NCBI GenBank assembly: GCA_030431975.1
Contig: JAUIHP010000015.1
Span: forward strand, 1 to 64,000
Length of the DNA stretch: 64,000 nt
From: a bacterium
Lineage (GTDB): Bacteria > Eisenbacteria > RBG-16-71-46 > CAIMUX01
Reading direction: 5' to 3'
The notes beneath the pieces are model-generated. The model saw only the letters and a list, made by a program, of their open reading frames with translations. It had not been told where the DNA came from and searched no databases. Positions 30,583 to 40,367 of the stretch are shown piece after piece (within the stretch, counting starts at the first letter, position 1; each line of letters starts with the position of its first letter). Both the position numbers and the translations under genes were made by a program.

Positions 30583-31806
30583 GTGACTGTCAGTTTGTGG
30601 CAACGAATGGATTCATCGCGGGGCGTAACCCAGGCCGGGACCGAGGCCGACATCGTTATCGTCGGAGGCGGTCTCTGCGGGTTGGGCGCGGCTTTGGCCT
30701 GTGAGGAAGCCGGGGTCGACTGGCAGCTACTCGAGCAAACGCGGATCGGTTGGGGAGCGAGCGGCCGCAATGCCGGCTTTCTCATTCGCGGCGCCGCCGA
30801 GAACTTCGCGCGGGCCTGTCGGGACATGGGCCGCGACTCCGCGAAATCTCTGTGGAAGCTGACGGAGGCGAACATCGCGCGTCTCGAGTCGTATGGACTG
30901 ACCGAACTCTCGTCCTTTGAACGCCGGCCTTCCGTCGTCCTGGCCTACACGGAGGAAGAGGCGAAGGAGCTACGCGACTCGGCCCGGATGCTTCGTGAGG
31001 ACGGGTTTGACGTCGACGTTCCCAGTTCAGGGACGGACAGCCTTTGGCGGAAGTATCCACCGCTGGCCGCGCTCGCGAATCCGGGTGATGCCGTCGTCAA
31101 CCCGATCGAACTTGTCTCCATGTTGGCCGAACGGGCTCGGGCCGGAACCCGGGCGGGGAACCGGACGGGGGCCCGGGTCGGAACTGGTGACGGCGGCGCC
31201 GGCACCGGGGCTGGAGTTGGGAAGGAGCGGATTCACGAGGGAGTCGAAGTGCACGCCATCGATCCGGTGACCGATTCTTCCGACGCACGGGTCGAGGTGC
31301 GTGCGCGAGATCGGATCCTGCGGGCACGAAAGGTCCTCGTCTGCACGAACGCCTGGGGCCCGCTGCTTCTGGACGAACTTCGAGATCGCGTTTCTCCTCG
31401 TCGCGGCCAAATGTTGGCGCTTCGTGCCGATGGTGAGTCGTTGGACGCGGCCTACTACTCGAACTTCGGTTCCGAGTATTTCCGTCCGGGCCCGGACGGT
31501 TTGCTCGTCTTCGGAGGGCGACGCCTCGCAGATGAAGCAGGTGAGGTCGGCTACGAAGACAAGACCACGCCGGTCGTGCAGGAGGCGATCGAAGAATTCG
31601 CGCGCCGCATCGTCGGCCCTTCTTTCGAGGTCGTGGCGCGATGGGCCGGTACGATGGGCTTCAGCCCCACCGGTCTACCGATGACCGTCGAAGTGCGGCC
31701 CAATGTTTGGTTCTGCGGAGGTTTTACCGGTCACGGCATGTCCATGGCAGTCGAGACCGCCCACCAAGCTGTTTCGAGCATGCTCGGTTCCGGTGCAGGA
31801 CATTGA
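30583..31806 (+). CDS. FAD-dependent amine/amino-acid oxidoreductase (DadA/PuuB-like)
   Basis: 407-aa flavoprotein of the DAO family. GTG 30583 follows AAGGGGA. The dinucleotide fold is ADIVIVGGGLCGLGAALACEEAG, then WGASGRNAGFLIRGAAENF, typical of glutamylputrescine/glycine oxidase-like enzymes. C-terminal VVARWAGTMGFSPTGLPM ... NVWFCGGFTGHGMSMAVETAHQAV is the FAD-binding second signature. Residues about 185-212 are a Gly/Ala/Arg/Thr-rich insert encoded by degenerate 6-bp repeats, atypical for the family and probably a surface loop. The substrate is unknown; it is likely a D-amino acid or N-substituted amino acid. Confidence 0.85.
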   Translation: MTVSLWQRMDSSRGVTQAGTEADIVIVGGGLCGLGAALACEEAGVDWQLLEQTRIGWGASGRNAGFLIRGAAENFARACRDMGRDSAKSLWKLTEANIARLESYGLTELSSFERRPSVVLAYTEEEAKELRDSARMLREDGFDVDVPSSGTDSLWRKYPPLAALANPGDAVVNPIELVSMLAERARAGTRAGNRTGARVGTGDGGAGTGAGVGKERIHEGVEVHAIDPVTDSSDARVEVRARDRILRARKVLVCTNAWGPLLLDELRDRVSPRRGQMLALRADGESLDAAYYSNFGSEYFRPGPDGLLVFGGRRLADEAGEVGYEDKTTPVVQEAIEEFARRIVGPSFEVVARWAGTMGFSPTGLPMTVEVRPNVWFCGGFTGHGMSMAVETAHQAVSSMLGSGAGH

Positions 31807-31887
31807 TGATCTCTCTTCCGACATGTCTATGAGGACCTGCGACAGGCAGTTCGGCGGACTCTCCCGGGAGAAGGTCGCGAAGGGCTT

Positions 31888-32847
31888 TCACTCCGTGCCG
31901 GGATCCCGTTTGCTCTCCCGGCGACGACCGAAAGCCATTTCCTTTTCCAGCCGTCCTCGTTGGGCCGCGTAGAACGCGCTGAGGAATTCTCTGGAGTGGT
32001 GGCGGCGGCTCGACTCCCATCCGATTCGCTTTTGAATCGTTTCGGCAAGGCGATCGAGCAGCCGGTAGCCGACGTCTCCCACTGGGCGTCGTAGGACGTC
32101 CTCCAGGACTTGGAGTTCGTGGATTCCGTAGACATCGAGTTGCGCCTGGGTGAAGACGGGAACGTCAGGATCCGTCGTCTTCGGTCCTGTCGCGCTCTGC
32201 GGTGACGGCCTTTCAGCGAGATCCCGAAGAAGCGCCGGCCGCGGTACGCGCACGACCAAGGTTCCCGCGACCAGGTCTCCAAGGCGGGCTTTGGATCGGG
32301 TCCGAATCGGGATGAAGCACATGACGAGGATCCAGGACACGGCAACGATTCTGATGACGATTGGCGGGATCCCACCGACACCGACATCAGAGAAGACCAT
32401 AGCCAGCGGAAACAGGAATTCCAGTTCACGGGTCAGGTTCCGCGCGAAGACCAATCCTGTGGAGAGGCTACCGCCGTCTGCGGCGACGACGCGGATTCCC
32501 GTGGCCCGCTTTCCCAACGTTTGGCCGGAGAAGCGAAGCTCCATGAAGATGAAGTAGAAGTTGCGAAGGGCGAAGATGACGAGGATCCCGGCGGAGTGGA
32601 TCCACGGACCGAAGATGTTGTCGAGAACCCACATCGCGGCCAGAACGCCCAACGTCATTCCAAGAAGAACGATGGTGTCGACGAGGACCGCCGACAGGCG
32701 GGAGCCCAGGGTCGCGAGTTCGAAGCGAAGCAGTACCTGTTCCGGCGTGACGAGCTCGCCGGCGACCAGGGGAGCCCGGGGTGAAACCTCTTCGGGGCGT
32801 GAAGCTCCGCCCTGGGGTCGGACGTTGACGCCGGCCACCGAATTCAT
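31888..32847 (-). CDS. RDD-family membrane protein
   Basis: 319-aa membrane protein, last gene of a six-gene overlapping operon. RDD-domain features: LGSRLSAVLVDTIVLLGMTLGVLAAMWVL (TM1 with Arg/Asp), IFALRNFYFIFMELRFSGQTLGKRATGIRVV, and RIVAVSWILVMCFIPIRTRSKARLGDLVAGTLVVR. About four TM segments. A hydrophilic C-terminal tail of about 120 residues is unusually long and carries no known domain. ATG 32847 overlaps the stop of the SpoIIM-like gene (ATGA). RDD proteins are often transporters or accessory factors; this one's role is tied to the MoxR/DUF58 cluster by context only. Confidence 0.88.
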   Translation of the reverse strand: MNSVAGVNVRPQGGASRPEEVSPRAPLVAGELVTPEQVLLRFELATLGSRLSAVLVDTIVLLGMTLGVLAAMWVLDNIFGPWIHSAGILVIFALRNFYFIFMELRFSGQTLGKRATGIRVVAADGGSLSTGLVFARNLTRELEFLFPLAMVFSDVGVGGIPPIVIRIVAVSWILVMCFIPIRTRSKARLGDLVAGTLVVRVPRPALLRDLAERPSPQSATGPKTTDPDVPVFTQAQLDVYGIHELQVLEDVLRRPVGDVGYRLLDRLAETIQKRIGWESSRRHHSREFLSAFYAAQRGRLEKEMAFGRRRESKRDPGTE

Positions 32848-33944
32848 CGGGCGTCCTCTCCATGCGCTGGCCAACGGCCACCCGAATCCGATCCGCGGCC
32901 GACGAACCCGAAGTATCCGACGACGGCAAGGAAGGAGACCGTAGCTACGACGAGCCGGACCGTTGTCGAGGTCACGAGTTGACGGAAGAATCCCTCGAGC
33001 AGAGCGGCGAGCATGAAAAGAGCCACGGCTCCGACGACCAAGGTTGCGGATCGGCGACCGGCTCGTGTCACTGCATCCCAACGGCGGTACGGGCCGGGGA
33101 AGAGCAAGGCCTGGCCTACGGAGAGGCCGGCTGCGGCGCAGAGGCACATCGCGAACATCTCCGGAATGCCGTGGGGTAGGACCCATGCCCAGAAGTCCAA
33201 CCCGAGTCCTGCGCGTTCGTGGATGGCGACAAACGCGCCCAGTCCCAGGCCATTGACGAGCACGAGTATGAGTGCGGGAAGGCCGCCCAGGAATCCGATT
33301 CCGAAACTGAGAAGTCCGATCTGTGCGTTGTGACTGAGGAGAAACGAAGCAAAGACGGAGAGCTCGCCCGCGGATTCCGGGTCGCCCTTGAGGATCTCGA
33401 GCAGTTCTGCCGGTTCGGTGTGCGGTCCGCGGCCCTGCGCCATCTCTTGCGAAACGAAGGAGTAGAAACGCTCCGAGTCTCCGTGAACGATTCGATTGCC
33501 CGTGAGGATGCCGGCCAGAAACACCGTGATCGTCAGGGTCAAAGGGACGCGGAGGCGGCGGACCCAGCGCGGGAAGTCGCGGGTGAAGAACTCGGCAATC
33601 GCGCCGAGGAACCTTCTTCGTGGGGCGTACAGCACCAGGTAGGCGCGCTGCGTCAATCCTTCCAGGTACTCGACGACGTTGCGGTCGAGGGAGATGGCCC
33701 GCGCGACCGAGAGAGACGAGCCCGCCGCGCGGTAGAGCTCGACGAGGCGAACGATCTCGTCGTTGCGAAGTTTGGGAAGGCCGGCGCCACCGGTTCGGGA
33801 GAGGAGTCCTTCCAGTTCTTGCCATGAGGCCTCACGTTCCTTCCGAAACTGAAGCGAACGGAGGGTGTACGGAATCCGTGTCGCCGGTCCAGGAGCGGTG
33901 TACGTGTCCGTCGAATGAGCTTCACGACGCGTTCCCCCGTTCAT
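32844..33944 (-). CDS. SpoIIM-like (stage II sporulation protein M family) membrane protein
   Basis: 366 aa. Hydrophilic N-terminus of about 120 residues (FRKEREASWQELEGLLSRTGG ... EIVRLVELYRAAGSSLSVA), then TM segments (VPLTLTITVFLAGILTGNRI; FASFLLSHNAQIGLLSFGIGFLGGLPALILVLVNGLGLGAF; WVLPHGIPEMFAMCLCAAAG; ATLVVGAVALFMLAALLEG). The 'HNAQIGLLSFGIGFLGG' and 'LPHGIPE' blocks define the SpoIIM/DUF95 family. No sporulation genes are nearby; these proteins typically sit beside MoxR-DUF58 modules in non-sporulating bacteria. 4-bp overlaps occur on both sides. Confidence 0.9.
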   Translation of the reverse strand: MNGGTRREAHSTDTYTAPGPATRIPYTLRSLQFRKEREASWQELEGLLSRTGGAGLPKLRNDEIVRLVELYRAAGSSLSVARAISLDRNVVEYLEGLTQRAYLVLYAPRRRFLGAIAEFFTRDFPRWVRRLRVPLTLTITVFLAGILTGNRIVHGDSERFYSFVSQEMAQGRGPHTEPAELLEILKGDPESAGELSVFASFLLSHNAQIGLLSFGIGFLGGLPALILVLVNGLGLGAFVAIHERAGLGLDFWAWVLPHGIPEMFAMCLCAAAGLSVGQALLFPGPYRRWDAVTRAGRRSATLVVGAVALFMLAALLEGFFRQLVTSTTVRLVVATVSFLAVVGYFGFVGRGSDSGGRWPAHGEDAR

Positions 33945-35263
33945 GCGATCCGCTCCCGCCGCTTCACGTCGAGGTAGCGGTTCAGCAGCTGCGAACGGAT
34001 GGCGCCGGGCTCCGCGTCGATGCACCCGACGCCGGAACGGCGCAGGCGGCGAATGACGCGCTCCCGCTCCGCATTCATCCCCTGCAGGACGGCGGCCTGG
34101 TGCACCTGGACTGCGCTCCGCGGGCGTTCACGTGCGACCTTTCCGAACAGTGGATCCCTGACGGCGACGAAAAGGACGAGATGGCGTCGGGCCAGCCGGT
34201 CGAGATTCTCGATCATGAGCTCCGCCGTGACGGCATCGACAAAGTCCGAAACGACGACGATGAGGGAGCGACGATCCAGGCGTCCCGCAAGATCGGTGAG
34301 CCCGAGTGTGAAGTTGGTTTCGTCGTGACCGTAGTCGAGCGCGGAGACATGAGCTCGAAGCGCAGGAAACGAGTGCACACCGGCTCTGGGAGCGAAGTAC
34401 CCTCGGATTTGGCTGTCGAAGGCATAGGCTCCGATCCGGTCTCCTGTCCGCAGTCCGACATAGCCGAGGAGAAGTGCGGCATGCACCGCGTGGTCCAGTC
34501 TGGGTAGACCGTCGATGGTCTCACCCATGAGGCGGCCGACATCGAGGCCAAGAACGATCTGATGGTTTCGTTCAGCCCGAAACTGCCGCACGTAAAGCCG
34601 CTTGTGTCGAGCCGAGGCTTTCCAGTCGATGACGCGAGGGTCGTGTCCGGGAAGATACTCGCGCAAAGACTCGAACTCCGATCCTTCTCCCATCAGTCGC
34701 TCGATCTTGAGTCCCGTCCGGTAGTCGTTCGAGCCGAAGAAGCGGATGGCCGCTTCCTGCACCGGAGCGATGTCGGGAACGCCGACGCTCTGTTCGTTCA
34801 AGGGAAGAACGACCGTGCAACGAAGAAGTCGCAGCCGCCCGCCAAAGCGCAAAGAGACGGCCTCCACGCGAACAGATCCGCGCCTCCGAGCACGAAGAGG
34901 AAGGGAGACCACTGCGCTTCCTTCCGTGAGCTCTATCCGCGTCGGAGAAACCGGATCCAAAGGATCGGACAATGTAGGGACGAGGTCGATGGAAAGAGGG
35001 CGCTTCTTTCGATCCTCGATCCGCAGGGGAACGGAAACGGATCGGCCGACCGGCAGCGTCGACGGGAGTTCGATCGAAGCCCGGAGGAAGCGACCGGAAC
35101 CGAGTTGTAGAAACTCCAAACCGAGACAGACTGCGAACCCAACCCAGAAGGCGGCCCAGAGCGGAATGAATCTCTCCGACACGATCACGCTGACGAAGGC
35201 GAGGAAGAGGCCGCCGGCGGCAATGATGAGTGCGCCCCGGGTCGGATGAAACGACGGCCTCAT
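33941..35263 (-). CDS. DUF58 protein with VWA-like region
   Basis: 440-aa membrane-anchored protein. Two N-terminal TM helices ([39 protein letters not shown]), a beta-rich domain, the DUF58 core [35 protein letters not shown], then a von Willebrand A-like domain with a partial metal site ([11 protein letters not shown] ... [10 protein letters not shown]). DUF58 proteins pair with MoxR ATPases, which are thought to act as chaperones or metal-insertion factors for VWA partners. 4-bp overlaps with both neighbours. Confidence 0.92.
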   Translation of the reverse strand: MRPSFHPTRGALIIAAGGLFLAFVSVIVSERFIPLWAAFWVGFAVCLGLEFLQLGSGRFLRASIELPSTLPVGRSVSVPLRIEDRKKRPLSIDLVPTLSDPLDPVSPTRIELTEGSAVVSLPLRARRRGSVRVEAVSLRFGGRLRLLRCTVVLPLNEQSVGVPDIAPVQEAAIRFFGSNDYRTGLKIERLMGEGSEFESLREYLPGHDPRVIDWKASARHKRLYVRQFRAERNHQIVLGLDVGRLMGETIDGLPRLDHAVHAALLLGYVGLRTGDRIGAYAFDSQIRGYFAPRAGVHSFPALRAHVSALDYGHDETNFTLGLTDLAGRLDRRSLIVVVSDFVDAVTAELMIENLDRLARRHLVLFVAVRDPLFGKVARERPRSAVQVHQAAVLQGMNAERERVIRRLRRSGVGCIDAEPGAIRSQLLNRYLDVKRRERIA

Positions 35264-36216
35264 CGCGGAGCCGGCACCGAGTCCAGGATGCCGTCGAGGA
35301 TGGCGTCGACCGAAAGCCCCTCGACTTCCGCCGAAGGAGAAAGCACGACACGGTGACGCATGGCCGGACGGAAGAGTTCCTTGACGTCATCCGGAAGCAC
35401 GAAGTCCCGTCCCCGGACTGCAGCAAGGGCCCGGGACGCGGTGGCGATCATGTTGGCTGCTCGAGGTGAACCTCCATGAAGAATGGATGGGTGCTCCCGG
35501 CTGGCCCGAACGAGGTCGACGACGTAGGCCACGACTTCGTCGGCGATTCGAAGACTGCGAACGCACTTGCGCGCAGCTTCGATCCCGGAACGGTTGGTCA
35601 CCGGACGAAGGTCGAAGTCCTCCGGCTTAGGTGTTGCGCTGCGATGGCCGTGCAGTCGGACGATATCGATTTCCTCTTCGCGGGAAGGGAAGGGAACCTC
35701 GGTCTTGAAGAGAAAGCGATCGAGCTGCGCTTCCGGCAGCGGATAGGTCCCTTCGTGCTCGATCGGATTCTGCGTGGCCACGACCAGAAACTCGTCACGA
35801 AGGGCATGCGTCTCGCCGTCGATCGTGACGCTGCGCTCGGCCATGGCCTGCAGGAGTGCCGCCTGCGTTTTGGGAGGCGTTCGGTTGATCTCGTCGGCGA
35901 GTAGGAAGTCGGTGAAGATGGGACCGTGCGTCAGTTGGAACTCACCGGTCTTGAAGTCGAAGATGTTCGTTCCCAGAACGTCTCCCGGCATGAGGTCGGG
36001 TGTGAACTGGATCCGCGTGAACTCGAGGTCGAGACAGGTCGCGAACGTACGCGCCAGAAGCGTCTTTCCCGTCCCTGGAGCTCCTTCGAGGAGAACGTGT
36101 CCTTCAGAGAAGAGAGCGATGAGCAGCAGCTCGACCGCTCGACTCTGCCCGACGACGACACGCCCAATGGCTTCCTCCAAACGACTGCCCAGGGACTGGA
36201 CCTCAGCGAGCTCCAT
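35260..36216 (-). CDS. MoxR-family AAA+ ATPase
   Basis: 318-aa AAA+ chaperone-like ATPase. Walker [12 protein letters not shown], Walker [22 protein letters not shown], sensor 1 [22 protein letters not shown], sensor 2 region [13 protein letters not shown] 36216 gives [15 protein letters not shown]. MoxR ATPases work with VWA/DUF58 partners, here the next gene. Its start overlaps the DUF4350 gene by 14 bp. Confidence 0.96.
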   Translation of the reverse strand: MELAEVQSLGSRLEEAIGRVVVGQSRAVELLLIALFSEGHVLLEGAPGTGKTLLARTFATCLDLEFTRIQFTPDLMPGDVLGTNIFDFKTGEFQLTHGPIFTDFLLADEINRTPPKTQAALLQAMAERSVTIDGETHALRDEFLVVATQNPIEHEGTYPLPEAQLDRFLFKTEVPFPSREEEIDIVRLHGHRSATPKPEDFDLRPVTNRSGIEAARKCVRSLRIADEVVAYVVDLVRASREHPSILHGGSPRAANMIATASRALAAVRGRDFVLPDDVKELFRPAMRHRVVLSPSAEVEGLSVDAILDGILDSVPAPR

Positions 36217-37564
36217 CGGTTCTCCTTCCGTAGAGTGTTTCCGTTCTCCATGCATCGATCCGGTGAGCGGCTGCGAGCAGGGCAGAGGGTGCGAGCTTCT
36301 TCCCGGAAAGGCCGTCGATCTCTCGTTCGAGGGCAGCATAATCGGGATTCGAGTCGGGTGCCTCGGTGTTCCCGCGCGATTGGCCGAGAGCGAGGAGCCT
36401 CTTTCGACGCTCGGGACGCGGAAGCTCTCCCCATCCCAAAGAGTGGGAGACATCGGACTCGACGAGCGCCAGGTAGCGAACCAAACTGTCACCTCCATGG
36501 CCGGCCAGCTGCAGGAGTTCAGCCGTGTGATCCAACAGGTGCTCTCTTCCCGCCTCGAAGCGGGGCGCGAGACGTTGCCGAGGCCCGAATCGCTGCGTTC
36601 CCGCCCAGGCGGCAAGCAGTGCGAGAGCGAGAACGTGCAGGGTGATCAGGATGAGCGGGAAACGAAAGAGCTCTGACCAGACTCCGCCGCCGGCGTGCGC
36701 GTAGTGAGTCGACTCGTCCATCCAGATCGTTCCGGAGTAGTCGTCGAACTGATCGATCAGGTGTCCGATCGCGGCTGCGTTGGAACCGCGGCCGATTCCC
36801 GCGTTGCTGATGAGATCCGGGTCGGAGATGACGAAGAAGTCGGGAGCCAGCTGAGCGGCGACGATTGCGCCTTCGTCGGTCAGGATCGGGATCCATTGAC
36901 GACCGGTTAGACTCATCGACTGTGCACCGGGCAGGACGAGGGTCGTATCATTTTCCGACGGCGTCGAGTGACGGTGAATGTGGCCTTCCGGAACCAGCGC
37001 AAGGCCTCCTTCCGAGAACTCAACGGGACGATCTCTACTCTCAACCTCATCCCCGTCCCCGCCCCCGCCCCAGTTGAACTCGCCGTCCTCGTACCAGCCG
37101 ATGTGTTGCGCCTCGCCGATCGCCACGTCGAGAACCTGCTTGGCTACGTCGGCGCCCCTCAGTTGTGAGTCTCGGATCCAGCCCGGGTGAGAAGGATCGG
37201 GAGTCCCGGATCTTTTCGGCAATACAAGTACGACTGTGCCGTTGATCCAGCTGTCATAGACAAGGCTTTGCAAGGCCTCGGAGTCACCCTCGACAACTCG
37301 CGGCTCGAGGACGAAGACGCAGTCTCCATCGGCGAGTTTCTGCACCGTGTTCGACTTGGACGTGTGCACCGTTTCGCCCCGAGATCGCAGCCACTCGACG
37401 AAGGCGCCGGTTCCCATCGCAGACCGCGCCTCGGGTCCTGAAAGTTCCCTCTCCGTTGTCACGGGGGGCGAACCGAAGAAGAGAGCGCCGAAAAGCAGCG
37501 TCACGACGATGGCCGCGACGACGAAGAGGATGCCGGATCGTCCCTCGAATCCTGGATTGCTCAT
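36203..37564 (-). CDS. DUF4350 membrane protein
   Basis: 453 aa. An N-terminal TM ([20 protein letters not shown]) is followed by an exported DUF4350 domain resembling a GATase/ThuA-like fold ([17 protein letters not shown] ... [14 protein letters not shown] ... [16 protein letters not shown] ... [16 protein letters not shown]). A second TM ([21 protein letters not shown]) leads to a cytoplasmic helical tail. The start is the ATG of MSNPGFEGR, overlapping the DUF4129 stop by 4 bp. It is a standard companion of DUF58/MoxR/DUF4129; biochemical function unknown. Confidence 0.85.
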   Translation of the reverse strand: MSNPGFEGRSGILFVVAAIVVTLLFGALFFGSPPVTTERELSGPEARSAMGTGAFVEWLRSRGETVHTSKSNTVQKLADGDCVFVLEPRVVEGDSEALQSLVYDSWINGTVVLVLPKRSGTPDPSHPGWIRDSQLRGADVAKQVLDVAIGEAQHIGWYEDGEFNWGGGGDGDEVESRDRPVEFSEGGLALVPEGHIHRHSTPSENDTTLVLPGAQSMSLTGRQWIPILTDEGAIVAAQLAPDFFVISDPDLISNAGIGRGSNAAAIGHLIDQFDDYSGTIWMDESTHYAHAGGGVWSELFRFPLILITLHVLALALLAAWAGTQRFGPRQRLAPRFEAGREHLLDHTAELLQLAGHGGDSLVRYLALVESDVSHSLGWGELPRPERRKRLLALGQSRGNTEAPDSNPDYAALEREIDGLSGKKLAPSALLAAAHRIDAWRTETLYGRRTDGAR

Positions 37565-38337
37565 CGAACCGACTCCGGTCGTGCCGACGTTGCCCGAAGG
37601 GTGTCGACAAGGGAGTGATAGGCCGTCAGACACCGTTCGTAGTCGATCCGGCTGACGTTCTCACCTCCAAAGAGAGAGTTCTCCACTGTCGTGGCAAGAT
37701 CGGAGAGGGCCGCCCGCCCTTCCGTCGAGAGCTGGAGCTGACGCACGATCTCTCTCGAGGTCAGAGCTTCCCGAAGAGGCACTCGTTGCTGTATCGCCAG
37801 CGACTCGAAGGTCTTCCGCAGGAGTTCTCGGACCGCGGGAGCGAACCGTCCGTGCCGGACCAGATCCTCGATGTCTTCCCACGGGATCTCGAGACGCACC
37901 GGTGCGGACTCGTCGTACCTCTCTTCGCGAGCCTCCTTCAGGACCCGACGGTCCCGGGCTTCACGGAGCAGATAGGTCGAGACCAGAAAGAGAACGAAGA
38001 CCGCCGTTCCGACGAGGAAGATTTGAGTGAGAAACGCGTTTCCCTGCGGCACCGTGACTTGGTGTCGCGCGTAGGCTTCCGGGTCGACGCTGCTGTCGGG
38101 GTAGCGAGTCTGGTAGTTGCTGTCCCTAAGGATGTCCTGGATGTTCGTCAGGTCCTGGGCCGCCGCTGCTTCGTCCAACAGCGCGATCCACTCGTTCGGT
38201 TCGGTCGATGTGTCATGGGCCGAGTTTGGATCTGGGAGTGCCGCGTCTATTGTGGTTTCCGCTGCCGTGCAGAAATTGCAGATCAACGGCCAGACCGTAC
38301 ACAGAACCAACAACAGCCAGGCTTGATGTCTGTTCAA
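37561..38337 (-). CDS. DUF4129 membrane protein, first gene of MoxR operon
   Basis: 258 aa, starting at TTG 38337 with GGAGG about 10 nt upstream. Signal peptide or N-terminal TM (AWLLLVLCTVWPLICNFCTA), periplasmic stretch, TM (IFLVGTAVFVLFLVSTYLL), then the DUF4129 helical domain (GRFAPAVRELLRKTFESLAIQQRVPLREALTSREIVRQL). It heads the operon DUF4129-DUF4350-MoxR-DUF58-SpoIIM-RDD, in which every junction overlaps by 4-14 bp, so subunits of one membrane assembly are likely made together. Confidence 0.85.
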   Translation of the reverse strand: MNRHQAWLLLVLCTVWPLICNFCTAAETTIDAALPDPNSAHDTSTEPNEWIALLDEAAAAQDLTNIQDILRDSNYQTRYPDSSVDPEAYARHQVTVPQGNAFLTQIFLVGTAVFVLFLVSTYLLREARDRRVLKEAREERYDESAPVRLEIPWEDIEDLVRHGRFAPAVRELLRKTFESLAIQQRVPLREALTSREIVRQLQLSTEGRAALSDLATTVENSLFGGENVSRIDYERCLTAYHSLVDTLRATSARPESVR

Positions 38338-38444
38338 GATTCGTCGGCCTCCACGATTGCGAGTCAGGGGCCGACGCGAAGTCGGCCGGGAGAGAGGCTA
38401 GCACACGAGGTCGGTTGCGTCCGTTCGAGCGTCGAGCCCGGCGT

Positions 38445-38510
38445 CGAGTCGGGATCGAGTCGGGATCGCGTCCGGATCGAGTCGGGATCGAGTCGGGATC
38501 TAGTCGGGCG
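38445..38510. repeat. Six tandem copies of an 11-bp unit (CGAGTCGGGAT)
   Basis: CGAGTCGGGAT units at 38445, 38456, 38467 (two changes), 38478, 38489 and 38500 (decayed end). The 11-bp period is close to one DNA helical turn, so all copies face the same side of the helix. The array ends 9 bp before the -35 box of the kinase promoter. Confidence 0.9.
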
Positions 38511-38519
38511 AAGGTGTGA

Positions 38520-38549
38520 TTGGCGCAGCTGACGAAACAGGTCTAGAAT
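38520..38549 (+). promoter_or_regulatory. Promoter of membrane kinase gene, apparently leaderless
   Basis: TTGGCG (38520-38525), 18-bp spacer, TAGAAT (38544-38549), then CGGCCGC and the ATG at 38557. The start codon lies 7 bp after the -10 box and no Shine-Dalgarno sequence is present, so the transcript probably starts at the ATG. Confidence 0.6.
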
Positions 38550-38556
38550 CGGCCGC

Positions 38557-40296
38557 ATGTCAGACAGCCGCACGACACCGATCGGTCTGGCCGGCCCAGA
38601 GTCGACGCTGCGCAGTTCCTCGGACTTCGCCGGACTGGCTCCCGAGATCCAGGATCAGATGTACCGTCGGCTCGGCGGCCTGGGCCTCATCTACGCCGGC
38701 GCGTGGATCGCGAATTTCACCTACTTCAAGCTCTCGCCCCACGCGATGGGCGATTCCGGGCGGGTCACTTTCTGGGCGACGATGACGGCGCTCGGGGCGG
38801 GCGCCGGGATCGGACTGTACTGGCTGTGTCGAACCCGTCGAATCCCTGCGAACCGGTTCATGAGCTTTGCCAGCATCTTTCAAGTGGCGGCGGGACTTGG
38901 GATCGTTCTCGGATTATTCGGCTTCGAGCATCTAGGCCACACGTTCGTGACGAGTATCGGAGTGGCCCTCGGTATCCTGCCGCAGAACATTCTTTCGGAG
39001 TTGATCGAGCCGCTGGATCGGGCCGGGCTCCGATTGCTCTATATGGACGGGGTGACGTGGACCGGGATTTGGTTGTTGGCGTTTCCGTTGATCATCCCCG
39101 CCCCCCTCATGCGGACCATCGTGACGACGCTGGCTACGGCCTTGACGGTGCCGTCCGTCATGCTGTTGTCGATCTGGCTCAACGGAGTACCGGAAACGGT
39201 GCGACCCTGGGTCGGGGAGTACATCCTGGAAGTGACGGTCCCGACACTGATCTGCGGGATCATCGCGATCTACAGCTCCCGCGTCGTCTACCGATTGACT
39301 CGGGACCTATCCAAAGCGCGGCAGATGGGAAGCTATCAGCTCGTCGAACGCATCGGAGTCGGAGGGATGGGGGAGGTCTGGAAGGCGAGGCACCGCCTCC
39401 TCGCTCGACCCGCGGCGATCAAGCTCATTCGTCCGGAGCGTCTGGGTTCGGACACCGTTTCCGCGCAGTCGGTCATTCGCCGGTTCGAACGGGAAGCTCA
39501 GGCCACCTCCGGCCTGACCTCGCCTCACACCATTCAGCTCTTCGACTTCGGCGTGGCCAACGACGGAACCTTCTACTACGTCATGGAACTGCTAGACGGA
39601 ATCGATCTGAAGACCCTGGTCGACCGGGAAGGTCCGATGCCGGCGGAGCGGGTCGTTCACGTCCTGCAACAGATGTGTCATTCCCTGCAGGACGCTCATC
39701 TGAGCGGCATCGTCCATCGCGACATCAAACCGGCCAACGTCTTTCTGTGCCGCTACGGAGCCGACCTCGACTTCGTCAAGGTTCTGGACTTCGGTCTGGT
39801 CAAGGAGGAAGGACGGGCCACCGGAGAAACGCAGCTTACGGTCGAAGGCATTGCCTGCGGAACGCCGGGCTACATGGCTCCGGAGATGATCTCCGGCGGT
39901 GGGAAAGTCGGTCCACCGGCGGATATCTACGCGGTCGGTTGCGTCGGCTACTGGTTGTTGACGGGACAGCAGGTCTTCGACGGCAGCTCCGCCATGGAGA
40001 TTATCATCCAGCACGCGAAGGACGATCCCGTTCCTCCGTCTCGTAGGACCGAACTCCCTGTGCCCGAGGCCCTGGAAGAAATCATTCTTTCCTGTCTGGT
40101 CAAGGCTCCCGACGACCGGCCGGAAAGTGCGCGAGAGTTGCGTCGCCGCCTCGAGGGTTGCGCGCGTTCGATCCCGGCCTGGAGCGAAGAACAGGCGGAG
40201 CGCTGGTGGCAGCTGCACCTTCCGAAAGCGACTTCGCAAGCGGAAGGGGAGACGCTTCCCTACGCGGAAATCGGTGCGCCCGGCGGGTTGCACTGA
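38557..40296 (+). CDS. Ser/Thr kinase with N-terminal multi-pass membrane domain
   Basis: 579 aa. Residues about 40-255 contain six predicted TM helices (LGLIYAGAWIANFTYF; VTFWATMTALGAGAGIGLYW; IFQVAAGLGIVLGLFGF; WTGIWLLAFPLIIPAPLM; ILEVTVPTLICGIIAIYSS among them). The kinase domain fills residues about 275-545: GVGGMGEVWKARH, AAIKLI, IVHRDIKPANVFLC, VLDFGLVKEEG, GTPGYMAPEM. Catalytic residues are intact. The membrane part suggests an integral sensor, but I do not recognise the sensory family. It is transcribed from a promoter preceded by the 11-bp array. Confidence 0.92.
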   Translation: MSDSRTTPIGLAGPESTLRSSSDFAGLAPEIQDQMYRRLGGLGLIYAGAWIANFTYFKLSPHAMGDSGRVTFWATMTALGAGAGIGLYWLCRTRRIPANRFMSFASIFQVAAGLGIVLGLFGFEHLGHTFVTSIGVALGILPQNILSELIEPLDRAGLRLLYMDGVTWTGIWLLAFPLIIPAPLMRTIVTTLATALTVPSVMLLSIWLNGVPETVRPWVGEYILEVTVPTLICGIIAIYSSRVVYRLTRDLSKARQMGSYQLVERIGVGGMGEVWKARHRLLARPAAIKLIRPERLGSDTVSAQSVIRRFEREAQATSGLTSPHTIQLFDFGVANDGTFYYVMELLDGIDLKTLVDREGPMPAERVVHVLQQMCHSLQDAHLSGIVHRDIKPANVFLCRYGADLDFVKVLDFGLVKEEGRATGETQLTVEGIACGTPGYMAPEMISGGGKVGPPADIYAVGCVGYWLLTGQQVFDGSSAMEIIIQHAKDDPVPPSRRTELPVPEALEEIILSCLVKAPDDRPESARELRRRLEGCARSIPAWSEEQAERWWQLHLPKATSQAEGETLPYAEIGAPGGLH

Positions 40297-40367
40297 TGAG
40301 GTGATCGGGCAGGACTTCGCTTCGTCGACTCTGCGGTTGGAAGCCGACTCACGGACGGAATCCCACC

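Noticed and set aside
31888-33825. Single 645-residue protein ending in the RDD domain
   Set aside because: The first half is an out-of-frame read through the SpoIIM-like gene; the RDD protein starts at ATG 32847 with a coupled 4-bp overlap.
38445-38510. CRISPR array
   Set aside because: Units are contiguous 11-mers without spacers and no cas gene is present.
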